From the NCBI RefSeq assembly GCF_009829925.1, contig NZ_SNVJ01000004.1, positions 238,381-302,380 on the forward strand: DNA of 64,000 nt, in the 5' to 3' direction. Positions 41,590 through 49,936 of the stretch are shown here, piece after piece (the stretch's first letter is position 1; every line of letters begins with the position of its first letter). A program made the position numbers and the translations under genes. This stretch comes from Teichococcus coralli (lineage in GTDB: Bacteria; Pseudomonadota; Alphaproteobacteria; Acetobacterales; Acetobacteraceae). The notes below the pieces were generated by a model that worked only from the letters and a program-made list of their open reading frames with translations, was not told the origin of the DNA and searched no databases.

Positions 41590-43857
41590 TTACAGCAGGT
41601 GCTCCGGCCGGATCGGCAGTTCCCGCAGCCGCCGCCCCGTGGCATGGAACACGGCGTTGGCGATGGCGGCGTTCGTTCCGACGCAGCCCAGCTCGCCGAT
41701 GCCTTTGATGCCGAGAGGGTTCACCAGCCTGTCCTCCTCGGGCACGATGATGACTTCAACCGCGGGAACGTCGGCGTTCACGGCGATCAGGTATTCCGAG
41801 AGGTTGTCGTTGACGTAGTGCGCATTGCGCCGATCGATCTCGGTGGCCTCCAGCAGGGCCGAGCCGATGCCCCAGATCATGCCGCCCATGAGCTGGCTGT
41901 GCGCCGTGCGCGGATTCATGATGCGCCCCGCCGCGAAGGCGCCGGTGATGCGGGGCACGCGCACCTCGCCGGTGCGGGCATGCACGCGCACCTCGACGAA
42001 CTGCGCGCCGAAGCCGTACTGGATGCGGTCCGGCAGTTGCGCGCCGCCGGTGGTCATCGGGGTGCCCTGGCGCAGCTTATCGGGCGCGTCCGGCGGGTTT
42101 CCATGTGGGATATATTCGGCATAGGCATCCAGCGGGCCGGTGCGGGCGAAGGTGGCCGACAGCGGTTCCGCCACGCCGCCTGCGCCGCGCAGCGTGCCCC
42201 CCTCCAGGCGCAGCGCCGCCGGCTCTTGCCCGGCGAAGGGGCCGGCATTCTCCGTCGCGACGGCGAGGGCAAGGCGGTCCCGCAACTCGCGGCAGGCCAG
42301 CGCCACCGCGTTGCAGATGCTGGCGGTGTGACTGGAGCCGGCGGCCAGGCCCGCCGCGGGGAGGGTACTGTCGCCGAGATGCACCTCCACCTGTTCCGGC
42401 TCCAGGCCGAGCTGGTCGGCCGCCGTCATGGCCAGCACGGTCCAGGCGCCAGTGCCGATCTCGTGCGCGGCGATGTCCAGCCGCGCGCCGCCGGAGGTGA
42501 GCGTGACGCGGGCGCAGGCGGCGCTGATCTTGGCGGGATAGTAGGAGGCGGCGCAGCCCCAGCCGATGCGCCAGTCGCCCTCGCGCATGCTGCCCGGCCG
42601 CCTTTCGCGGCGGGACCAGCCGAAGGCCGAGCCGGCGGCGTCGAAGCACTCCAGCAGGCTGCGGCTGGTGTAGGGCAGCCCCTTGATGGGCTCGTTGCGT
42701 GCGTCGTTGATCCGCCGCAGCTCGACCGGGTCCATGTCGAGGGCGACGGCCAGTTCGTCCATCGCGCTTTCCAGGCCGAAGCCATAGGGCAGGTCGGGCG
42801 GCGCGCGCATGAAGCCCGGGGTGTTGCGGTCGGCATGGACCACGCTCACCCGCGTCCAGACATTCGGGCAGGCATAGATGCGCGCGGTCGTTTCGGTGCC
42901 CTGGACGTTGTAGTTCGAGGGACGGGAGCTGACCTCCCAGCCCTCATGCAGCAGCGCCTGCAGCCTGCCGTCATGCCCGGCGGCGAGGCGCACGCGCTGC
43001 CGCGTCTCGGCGCGATAGGTGGCGATGGTGAAGCCCTGGCTGCGGTTGGCCACCAGCTTCACCGGCCGGCCGAGCCGGCGCGCGGCCACGGCAACCCAGG
43101 ACGTGCGGGCGGTGGCGCCGCCCTTGGAGCCGAAGGCGCCGCCGACCAGCGGCGAGATCACCCGCACCTTGTCCGGGCTGGTGCCGATCTGCTTCGCCAC
43201 CGTGCTGGCCAGCCCCTGCACGAACTGGCTGGGCTCCAGGATGGTGAGCCGGTCACCTTCCCAGAAGCAGGTGGTGGTGAACAGCTCGATCGGATTGTGG
43301 TGTTGAATGGGCGTGCCGTAAGTGGCATCCACCGTCACGGTGCCGGCGGCGAAGGCGGCCGCGGCGTCGCCCACCTTGGGGTCCTCGTGCGCCTCCAGGG
43401 TCTCCTCCAGCACCTGGATCTCCACGCCTGGGCTGTCGAAGCTGGCGGCGGGAACTTCCTCGGCATAGTCCGCACGGACCTTGTGCGCCGCCTCGCGCGC
43501 CGCCTCGAAGCTCTCGGCGATCACCACCGCGATGATCTGGCCATCGTGCCAAACATGATCCGACTGCAAGGTGGTCGTGCTGCCGCCACCGCCCTTGGTG
43601 GGCGGAATGGGTGCCGAGTCCTGGGCTGCATTCTCGTGCGTCAAGATGTCCAGCACGCCCGGCACGGCCCGGCCCGCCTCGAGGTGCCATCGGAGAATGC
43701 GTCCGCGGCTGATGCCGCTGGTGACGAGGAAGGCATGGGCGACGCCTGGCAACGGGATATCCGAGGGGTACTGTGCTGCGCCGGTCACCTTGGCGCGGGC
43801 CTCCTGCCGTGCCGTGTCGCGGCCGATGACGCCGCCCGGGGTGATTGCATCGGGCAT
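41590..43857 (-). CDS. Aldehyde oxidoreductase, molybdenum-binding subunit (PaoC-like)
   Basis: Molybdopterin-binding subunit of 755 residues of the xanthine oxidase family. It has AAQYPSDI at the start, PIQHHNPIE and the Mo-cofactor contact GGAFGSKGG, and ends with GIGELGCVGTNAAIANAV containing the catalytic Glu. The shape fits PaoC, the E. coli molybdenum subunit that oxidises aromatic aldehydes. It is third in the operon after the Fe-S and FAD subunits, with one base between the FAD-subunit stop and its ATG. The usual XdhC/PaoD maturation gene is not seen nearby. Confidence 0.92.
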   Translation of the reverse strand: MPDAITPGGVIGRDTARQEARAKVTGAAQYPSDIPLPGVAHAFLVTSGISRGRILRWHLEAGRAVPGVLDILTHENAAQDSAPIPPTKGGGGSTTTLQSDHVWHDGQIIAVVIAESFEAAREAAHKVRADYAEEVPAASFDSPGVEIQVLEETLEAHEDPKVGDAAAAFAAGTVTVDATYGTPIQHHNPIELFTTTCFWEGDRLTILEPSQFVQGLASTVAKQIGTSPDKVRVISPLVGGAFGSKGGATARTSWVAVAARRLGRPVKLVANRSQGFTIATYRAETRQRVRLAAGHDGRLQALLHEGWEVSSRPSNYNVQGTETTARIYACPNVWTRVSVVHADRNTPGFMRAPPDLPYGFGLESAMDELAVALDMDPVELRRINDARNEPIKGLPYTSRSLLECFDAAGSAFGWSRRERRPGSMREGDWRIGWGCAASYYPAKISAACARVTLTSGGARLDIAAHEIGTGAWTVLAMTAADQLGLEPEQVEVHLGDSTLPAAGLAAGSSHTASICNAVALACRELRDRLALAVATENAGPFAGQEPAALRLEGGTLRGAGGVAEPLSATFARTGPLDAYAEYIPHGNPPDAPDKLRQGTPMTTGGAQLPDRIQYGFGAQFVEVRVHARTGEVRVPRITGAFAAGRIMNPRTAHSQLMGGMIWGIGSALLEATEIDRRNAHYVNDNLSEYLIAVNADVPAVEVIIVPEEDRLVNPLGIKGIGELGCVGTNAAIANAVFHATGRRLRELPIRPEHLL

Positions 43858-43858
43858 G

Positions 43859-44872
43859 TCAGATCTCCATCGCCGCTGCCTGTAACAGGGCGCGCACCAG
43901 GGTGCGGCGACCGAGCTCGGGCTTGAACGCATTGTCCTCCTGAGTCACGGCCCCGGCAAAGGCGGCCTCGGCGGCCTGGACTGCGCGCGTCTCCGTCAGC
44001 TTCTGGCCTTGCAGAACGCTTTCTGCCTCATGCGCGCGCCAGGGCACAGCAGCGACGCCGCCGAGGCCGATCCGCGCCGCATGCACCACGCCGTCGCGCA
44101 GGTCCAAGGCCACCGCGGCGGAAGCCAGCGCGAAGGCATAGGACTCGCGGTCCCGCACCTTGAGGTAGAGCGAGCGACGAGCCCAAGGCAGGGAGGGCAG
44201 GCGGAAGCCGGTGATCAGCTCGCCCGGCTGCAGCGTGGTTTCGACGTGGGGGGTGCCGCCCGGCGGACGGTGCAGGTCCGCGAAGGGAAAGCGGCGTGAT
44301 CCGTCCGGCGCCAGCGTCTCCACCTCCGCGTCCAGTGCGATCAATGCCTGGGCGAAGTCACCGGGATAGCTGGCGATGCAATGCTCGCTGACGCCGAGCA
44401 CCGCGAGCAGCCGCGTCACGCCTCCGATCGCGGCGCAGCCGGAGCCAGGCTCGCGCTTGTTGCAGGGGAAGGCGGTGTCGCGGAAGTAGGGGCAGCGGGT
44501 CCGTTGCAGCACATTGCCCCCCAGCGTCGCCATGTTGCGGAGCTGCGCGCTGGCTGCCTGCTGCAGAGACTCGGCGACCACGGGATAGTCCCGCCGCAAT
44601 GCCGGATGTTCGGCGGCCTGCGCCATGCTGGCGACCGCGCTGAGCCATAGGCCGCCCTCCGCGCGAATCACTGGCTGGGCCGCGGGGCCGGGGCGGATAT
44701 CCAGCACCCGATCGGGACGCATGACGTCGATCTTCATCAGGTCGAGCAGGGTGGTGCCGCCGGCGAGGTACTGCGCGTCAGGCCGAAGCTGCTGCAGTGC
44801 CGCCGGCGATACCGTGCCGGTGGCGAGTGCGGCCGCAAGCTCCGCCGCACGCTCATAGGCGAAGGGGCGCAT
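43859..44872 (-). CDS. Aldehyde oxidoreductase, FAD and 4Fe-4S subunit (PaoB-like)
   Basis: FAD-binding subunit of 337 residues. It has YLAGGTTLLDLMK at the N-terminus and LGGNVLQRTRCPYFRD followed by CNKREPGSGCAA. The cysteines at 127, 137, 146 and 165 match the extra 4Fe-4S insertion known in the PaoB type and absent from ordinary xanthine dehydrogenase FAD subunits. This assigns the operon to the PaoABC branch. The gene lies between the Fe-S and Mo subunit genes with three- and one-base gaps. Confidence 0.92.
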   Translation of the reverse strand: MRPFAYERAAELAAALATGTVSPAALQQLRPDAQYLAGGTTLLDLMKIDVMRPDRVLDIRPGPAAQPVIRAEGGLWLSAVASMAQAAEHPALRRDYPVVAESLQQAASAQLRNMATLGGNVLQRTRCPYFRDTAFPCNKREPGSGCAAIGGVTRLLAVLGVSEHCIASYPGDFAQALIALDAEVETLAPDGSRRFPFADLHRPPGGTPHVETTLQPGELITGFRLPSLPWARRSLYLKVRDRESYAFALASAAVALDLRDGVVHAARIGLGGVAAVPWRAHEAESVLQGQKLTETRAVQAAEAAFAGAVTQEDNAFKPELGRRTLVRALLQAAAMEI

Positions 44873-44875
44873 GGC

Positions 44876-45427
44876 TCAATCTCCCGCCATCTCTGTCCGC
44901 GCCTGCTTGATGGCGGCAACGATCTTCGGATAGGCCGCGCAGCGGCAAAGATTGCCGCTCATGGATTCTCGGATCTCGGCGTCGCTGCCGGCGTGCCCCT
45001 CCTGAACACAGGCGACGGCGGAAACGATCTGCCCCGGCGTGCAGTATCCACACTGAAAGGCATCCTGGTCGATGAAGGCCTGCTGCATCGGGTGCAGCGC
45101 GCCGCCGGCGCCTGACAAGCCTTCGATCGTGGTGATCGCGCGCCCTTCGGCGGATGCCGCCAGCATCAGGCAGGACAGTTCCCGTCGCCCATCCACCAGC
45201 ACCGTGCAGGCGCCGCACTGACCGTGGTCGCACCCCTTCTTGGTACCGGTCAGCCCCAGCGTCTCACGCAGCGCGTCGAGCAGCGCGACACGGGCATCCA
45301 GTTGCAAGGAATGCACATGCCCGTTGATTCGGAGCGTCAGGGCGCGCTGTTCGAGGCCGGCGGTCCCGACGGGAGTGACCCGGTGGCCCGGAGAGGGGAT
45401 GGCCGCTTGGCCAGGGGGTGACACCAT
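44876..45427 (-). CDS. Aldehyde oxidoreductase, 2Fe-2S subunit (PaoA-like)
   Basis: 183-residue subunit with two 2Fe-2S clusters: the plant-type site GCDHGQCGACTVLV plus a later Cys, and the second site FQCGYCTPGQ with NLCRCAAYPK. E. coli PaoA has a Tat signal that exports the complex to the periplasm. From ATG 45427, the best start with a GGAG site, this protein begins VSPPGQAAI and has none. An upstream extension does not reveal an RR motif either. The complex may therefore stay in the cytoplasm. Confidence 0.9.
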   Translation of the reverse strand: MVSPPGQAAIPSPGHRVTPVGTAGLEQRALTLRINGHVHSLQLDARVALLDALRETLGLTGTKKGCDHGQCGACTVLVDGRRELSCLMLAASAEGRAITTIEGLSGAGGALHPMQQAFIDQDAFQCGYCTPGQIVSAVACVQEGHAGSDAEIRESMSGNLCRCAAYPKIVAAIKQARTEMAGD

Positions 45428-47028
45428 GATGCGCTCCGCAAGGGAGGAAGGAGAAGACACCGCGTTCGCCCAAGCCGATCCCGTAGGTGCCGGCTTTCCC
45501 GGCGCTACGCTTGCCATTACCGAAGAAGCCGGGGTGCAGCGGGAGAGATCATGAGAGACGCGCGGCTGCCCGCAGATCACCGCTGCACGGGAGAACGCCA
45601 CGTCGCGGAAGCCAGTTGCGTGGCGGTGCTTCCCGGAACAGGTCACAGGTCGCACCGCCGAGGCTGCGAGCCTTCCCGCGCTCCGGATGCGCTCTGCTCG
45701 ATGTCGAGGACGAGGGTTGGCATCAAGCTGCGTGGGCGAATACGAGGGGATGAATTGCGCGCGAACAGAATGTCTGCGGCGTGCCCCGGCGCAGCACCTG
45801 CTCTGCTGGCTGGCGCGGGGCTGTCCACAATGCGTCGGCGCTGCCGGTGCGTTCCGGCGCCCGGCACCGCAGAGGATCACAAAGGGTGAATGGCGGCGCT
45901 GACTTGAGGTGATGCCGACACCGGGTGGGAGATCTTCGCGAAGGGGCCGCCTCGCGCGTGCAGACCGCGCGAGGCGGGGATGATGCAGAGGCTCCTCCAC
46001 TCCCTGGAGTCACCGGCGCGAGCGACAAGCTATTCCGGATTACCACTCCGGGCCGGATGATCCGGAGCGGCCTCTGCCTGTCGTCCTGCTGCGCAACACA
46101 ATGGTGGTGCAGCGCGAAGCAAGCGTCGGAAGCGCGTGCATGCAACGTCCAGTCGATCGATTGAAGAGCGGCAGCTTCTCATCGGACGGCGTGAGCATGC
46201 GAAGAGGGGAGCGGCGTGGATGCAGGGTGTTGCGTGTCCTCAACGCACTTTGGCTCCCGCTTCCCTGTCGCTCCGGGCCCTGCGGCGAGCATGGCGTGAT
46301 GCTCCTCGACGTATTCGTGGATCGCGGAAGCTACTCGCCAGCAAGGCAAAGCACGACAATGGTTGCGCCAACGCCATCAAACGAAATTCGAGAGTTGCTC
46401 ACGCCCTGATTCAACCTCCGCCGGGGAAGCTGCAGCAGGGCCGGGTGTTGCCCTCTCCGATGGGACATCATCCCTTTGCTCTAGCGGAATGATCGAAGGC
46501 GGTCACCTATAACCGCGGCGCGGCATGCCTTCTCCTGCCGGGAGCTTCTGCAATGACGGTCAAGCCTAACCTGGTGACCGGCGTCAGCGGTTTCGTTGAC
46601 TTCCGCGAGGTCACGACATGCTGCCCGCCCATGCACCGTCACTGTGTGGGCGAGGTACGAGGCGAGCCAATCTTTGCGTGGCGTCGGGCGGGCGTGAATG
46701 ATTCTGCGTGGATGCCACGGAACATGCCGTGTCCGCGCAGCCGTGCCATGAGGCGCATCGTCACGCAGAAGGCTGCGCGCGCGCGCAGCGCGAGAGGAAG
46801 GCCTGTCCGGCTTTCCTGCGGTGATGAGGCCGACACGCAGACCAGAATCCGGCAGAACCTCGCTTGGTTCGATGCCGCCGCGAGCTTGAAGGGCGGTGGG
46901 CAGCGCAGGCAGGCCAGTCGCCCCAGGGCGCCAGAAGCTGTGGCTGGGCATCCGTTCGAACCCGCCTGCGTGTCCGCGGGCGCGGCGCATCGCGCCCGCG
47001 TGGCCTTCACCGCCTGTGGCGCCGGAAC
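45428..47028. other. Long gene-poor region before the polysaccharide cluster
   Basis: 1.6 kb in which I find no protein-like reading frame: the open frames have skewed low-complexity composition and no recognisable motif. The base composition is less GC-rich than the neighbouring operons, especially around 46040-46560. A nine-base perfect stem with seven-base loop (CCTCGCGCG...CGCGCGAGG) is at 45950-45974. The promoters for the divergent paoABC-type operon and for the sugar transferase gene should be here. An island boundary or degraded genes are possible. Confidence 0.5.
45950..45974. other. Hairpin in the gene-poor region
   Basis: CCTCGCGCG-N7-CGCGCGAGG, perfect nine-base arms. There is no following T-run and no gene end nearby, so it may be part of an untranslated RNA or a protein-binding site. 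Confidence 0.35.
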
Positions 47029-48516
47029 ATGGTCATGAGCGACATCTTCACGAGCCTGCCTCGGAGCCGGACGGGACTTTTCGAAGCCGACGCGCCTCTC
47101 GCCGCTCTCGCCACCCTGCAGGACCACCCCGCGCGTGGCGCCTGGCATGTCATGCGTATGCCGGTGCTCCTGCTGGCCGATGTGCTTGCCGCTGGCCTTG
47201 CTGTTGTTGTTGCGAGCGCTTGTCTGGAGTTGCTGCCGGAATGGTTGAACTGGCCGGGCAAGGTGCTCGACATGCCGCTGATCCTGGCGGCCTCCTCGGG
47301 GCTCATCGCCGGTCATGCTTGGCTCGGCCTCTATGATACCGCGGGGCGAGGGCCGGTCGAGCGGCTCCGCCTTCGCGCACTTGCCGCCGTCGCGATGCCT
47401 TGCCTGGCCCTGGTTCCGATCACCGTTGCCGCACAGCCGACCCCCGCGGCAGTGCCGGTGCTCCTTCTGGCCGCGGGCCTGCTGGTCCTGCTCGGCTTCG
47501 TGGCCGAGGAACTGCTGCGCTGGCTCCTGATCGGTCGCGAGGCCTGGGGAGATCGGGCGGTGGTGGCCGGGGAAGGCGCCGAGCAGCTCGCATCCTTTCT
47601 CCTGGCGCACCCCGAGCTGGGCGTGCGCCCGGTCGGCGTTCTGGCGGAGCCGAAGCCTGGCGGGGAAAGCGGCGGCGTGCCCCGGCTGGGATCGGCGGGC
47701 CGGCTGGCGCAGTTCGGCGGATCGGCGGAAATCGCAGTTATCACCGGTCCGGAGGCAGCGGCGCTGGACATAGCGCAACTGCCTTTCCGGCGGGTGATCA
47801 TCATGCACAACATGCAGGGCCTGCCGGCCTCGGCGGGAGCGGTGCGGCAGCTCGGCGACGCGCCCGGCCTCGAGTTCAGCAGCCGCTCCCGGCGGGCAGG
47901 CGCGTTGCGCCTGAAGCGCACCTTCGATCTTTGCGTTGCGGTTCCCGCCCTCTTGTTCATGCTGCCGCTGATCCTGCTGCTGGCGCTGGCGGTCTGGCTG
48001 AGCAGCCGCGGACCGGCCTTCTACACGCAGCGTCGCGTCGGCCACCACGGACGGCCGATCACCATCCTGAAGCTGCGCACCATGTATTGTGACGCGGAAG
48101 CCCGTCTCCAGGACCTGCTGCAACGGGATACGGCAGTCCGGGAGGAGTGGGAGCGGCATGTCAAGCTGAGCCGTGATCCCCGCGTGCTCCCGGGTATCGG
48201 GCCGTTCCTTCGGCGCACCAGCCTGGACGAACTGCCACAGCTCTGGAACGTCATTCGCGGCGACATCAGCCTGGTGGGACCGAGGCCCTTTCCCAATTAC
48301 CACGTCGAGCGCTTCGGCGAGGACTTCCAGGTGCTGCGTGCCAGCGTCAAGCCCGGGCTGACCGGCCTGTGGCAGATCTCCGCGCGCAGCGATGCCGACC
48401 TCAGGCAGCAGCAGGAAATCGACAGCTTCTACATCCGCAACTGGTCGCTCTGGCTCGATCTCTACATCGTCCTGGGCACGATCCCGGCGGTGCTTGGTGC
48501 CCGGGGAGCCCATTGA
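47029..48516 (+). CDS. Polyprenyl-phosphate sugar-1-phosphate transferase (exopolysaccharide initiation, WbaP/WcaJ type)
   Basis: Initiating transferase of exopolysaccharide synthesis, 495 residues. Four or five hydrophobic segments in the first 150 residues are followed by a nucleotide-binding-like middle domain. The catalytic bacterial sugar transferase domain (about 295-490) has [18 protein letters not shown], then [21 protein letters not shown], and [21 protein letters not shown]. It transfers a hexose-1-phosphate to undecaprenyl phosphate. ATG 47029 and ATG 47035 are both possible starts with weak ribosome sites. First gene of the cluster leading to UDP-xylose synthase. Confidence 0.9.
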   Translation: MVMSDIFTSLPRSRTGLFEADAPLAALATLQDHPARGAWHVMRMPVLLLADVLAAGLAVVVASACLELLPEWLNWPGKVLDMPLILAASSGLIAGHAWLGLYDTAGRGPVERLRLRALAAVAMPCLALVPITVAAQPTPAAVPVLLLAAGLLVLLGFVAEELLRWLLIGREAWGDRAVVAGEGAEQLASFLLAHPELGVRPVGVLAEPKPGGESGGVPRLGSAGRLAQFGGSAEIAVITGPEAAALDIAQLPFRRVIIMHNMQGLPASAGAVRQLGDAPGLEFSSRSRRAGALRLKRTFDLCVAVPALLFMLPLILLLALAVWLSSRGPAFYTQRRVGHHGRPITILKLRTMYCDAEARLQDLLQRDTAVREEWERHVKLSRDPRVLPGIGPFLRRTSLDELPQLWNVIRGDISLVGPRPFPNYHVERFGEDFQVLRASVKPGLTGLWQISARSDADLRQQQEIDSFYIRNWSLWLDLYIVLGTIPAVLGARGAH

Positions 48517-48583
48517 CGATGCAGACGCCGCCTTTCAGCGTTCCAATTGCCGCGCGCTTTCCCCTCGCCATCAGGAGGTCAGT

Positions 48584-49561
48584 ATGAGCACGATCCGCAA
48601 GCGTGTTCTGGTTACCGGCGGGGCCGGGTTCCTCGGCTCGCACCTGTGCGAGAGGCTGCTGCGCGACGGGCACGACGTCCTCTGCGTCGACAACTACTTC
48701 ACGGGGCGCAAGGAGAACATCGCTCACCTGCTGAGTGATCCGCATTTCGAGGCCATGCGGCACGACATCACCTTCCCGCTCTATGTCGAGGTTGACCGGA
48801 TCTATAATCTCGCCTGTCCTGCCTCGCCTGTGCACTATCAGTATGACCCCGTGCAGACCACCAAGGTCAGCGTCATCGGGGCCATCAACATGCTCGGCCT
48901 GGCGAAGCGAACCGGGGCCCGCATCCTGCAGGCTTCGACCAGCGAGGTCTATGGTGATCCCTCGGTCAATCCGCAGACGGAGGACTACCGAGGCAACGTC
49001 AACATGCTCGGCCCACGCGCCTGTTACGATGAGGGCAAACGCTGCGCGGAAACCTTGTTCTTCGACTATGCCAGGCAGCACCGGGTGGCGATCCGGGTGG
49101 TACGCATCTTCAACACCTACGGCCCGCGGCTGCACCCGAGCGACGGACGTGTGGTGTCCAACTTCATCCTGCAGGCACTCCAGGGGCAGGACATCACCAT
49201 CTATGGCGATGGCCAGCAAACGCGGTCCTTCTGCTACGTGGACGACCTGATCGACGGCTTCATCGCCATGATGGAGGCGGATGACGACATCACCGGGCCA
49301 ATCAACCTCGGCAACCCGCACGAGATTTCCGTGCGCGAACTGGCCGAGCGAATCATCGCCCTGACCGGCTCCCGCTCCAAACTGATCTCTCGGCCGCTGC
49401 CCCAGGACGACCCGCTGCAGCGCTGTCCGGACATCACGCGCGCTGAGAAGCTTCTGGGCTGGCAGCCCTGTGTTCCGCTGGAGGAAGGGCTTCGCCGTAC
49501 CATCGAGCATTTCGCGGAAATGCTGGGCGTTCAGGTCGCGCAGGGACGCGCACTCGCGTGA
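48584..49561 (+). CDS. UDP-glucuronate decarboxylase (UDP-xylose synthase)
   Basis: SDR-extended sugar-nucleotide enzyme of 325 residues that converts UDP-glucuronate to UDP-xylose with bound NAD. GGAGFLG lies at 12-18, the catalytic Thr/Ser at 119-120 in [10 protein letters not shown], and the Tyr148-Lys152 pair in the diagnostic [29 protein letters not shown] is also shared with plant and bacterial UXS. AGGAGGTC sets ATG 48584. It suggests the local polysaccharide contains xylose or a derivative. Confidence 0.9.
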   Translation: MSTIRKRVLVTGGAGFLGSHLCERLLRDGHDVLCVDNYFTGRKENIAHLLSDPHFEAMRHDITFPLYVEVDRIYNLACPASPVHYQYDPVQTTKVSVIGAINMLGLAKRTGARILQASTSEVYGDPSVNPQTEDYRGNVNMLGPRACYDEGKRCAETLFFDYARQHRVAIRVVRIFNTYGPRLHPSDGRVVSNFILQALQGQDITIYGDGQQTRSFCYVDDLIDGFIAMMEADDDITGPINLGNPHEISVRELAERIIALTGSRSKLISRPLPQDDPLQRCPDITRAEKLLGWQPCVPLEEGLRRTIEHFAEMLGVQVAQGRALA

Positions 49562-49936
49562 CCCGTTGCGGGGCTCCAGGGAGACGACGCGGCCCTGAGG
49601 GTCGTTCAATCGGATGGGAGGTTGCACCCAGGGCGGCTTAGACCCGCCTTGCCAGGCTTTTCTCCTTTTGCGGCTCCGGTGCGGGCGAGGCTGCGAGGCG
49701 GCATGCCTGCCGCTTCCTGCCATCCGATGCCTGGCCGCAGCCGTTCCAGCCGGCAACGCCTTCCTGTGGCGCGGGAATAACGCGGAAGTGCGCTTCAGCC
49801 GCCCGTATGGGAGGCACCCTGCGGAAAGGGAGTGGACCCCGGCAGGCTGAGCACGCCAACATGTGCGCTGCGATACCGATCTCGGTCGAATATGGTCACT
49901 GCGCAGGTGATTTCTCCTCTTAGGGAGACGGCCGCG
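49562..49936. other. Gene-free gap before the co-polymerase gene
   Basis: 375 bases after the UDP-xylose synthase stop. It contains upstream in-frame starts for the next gene (49832, 49892) but their extra residues look non-coding. No clear terminator or operator was found. Confidence 0.5.

Noticed and set aside
41599..43926. Long plus-strand open frame opposite the molybdenum subunit
   Set aside because: The minus strand encodes a complete PaoC-like subunit; the antisense product is Gly/Arg/His-rich and unrecognisable.
46481..46990. Minus-strand open frame of about 169 codons in the gene-poor region
   Set aside because: No recognisable motif, Arg/Ala-rich composition and overlapping open frames on the other strand; not supported as a gene.
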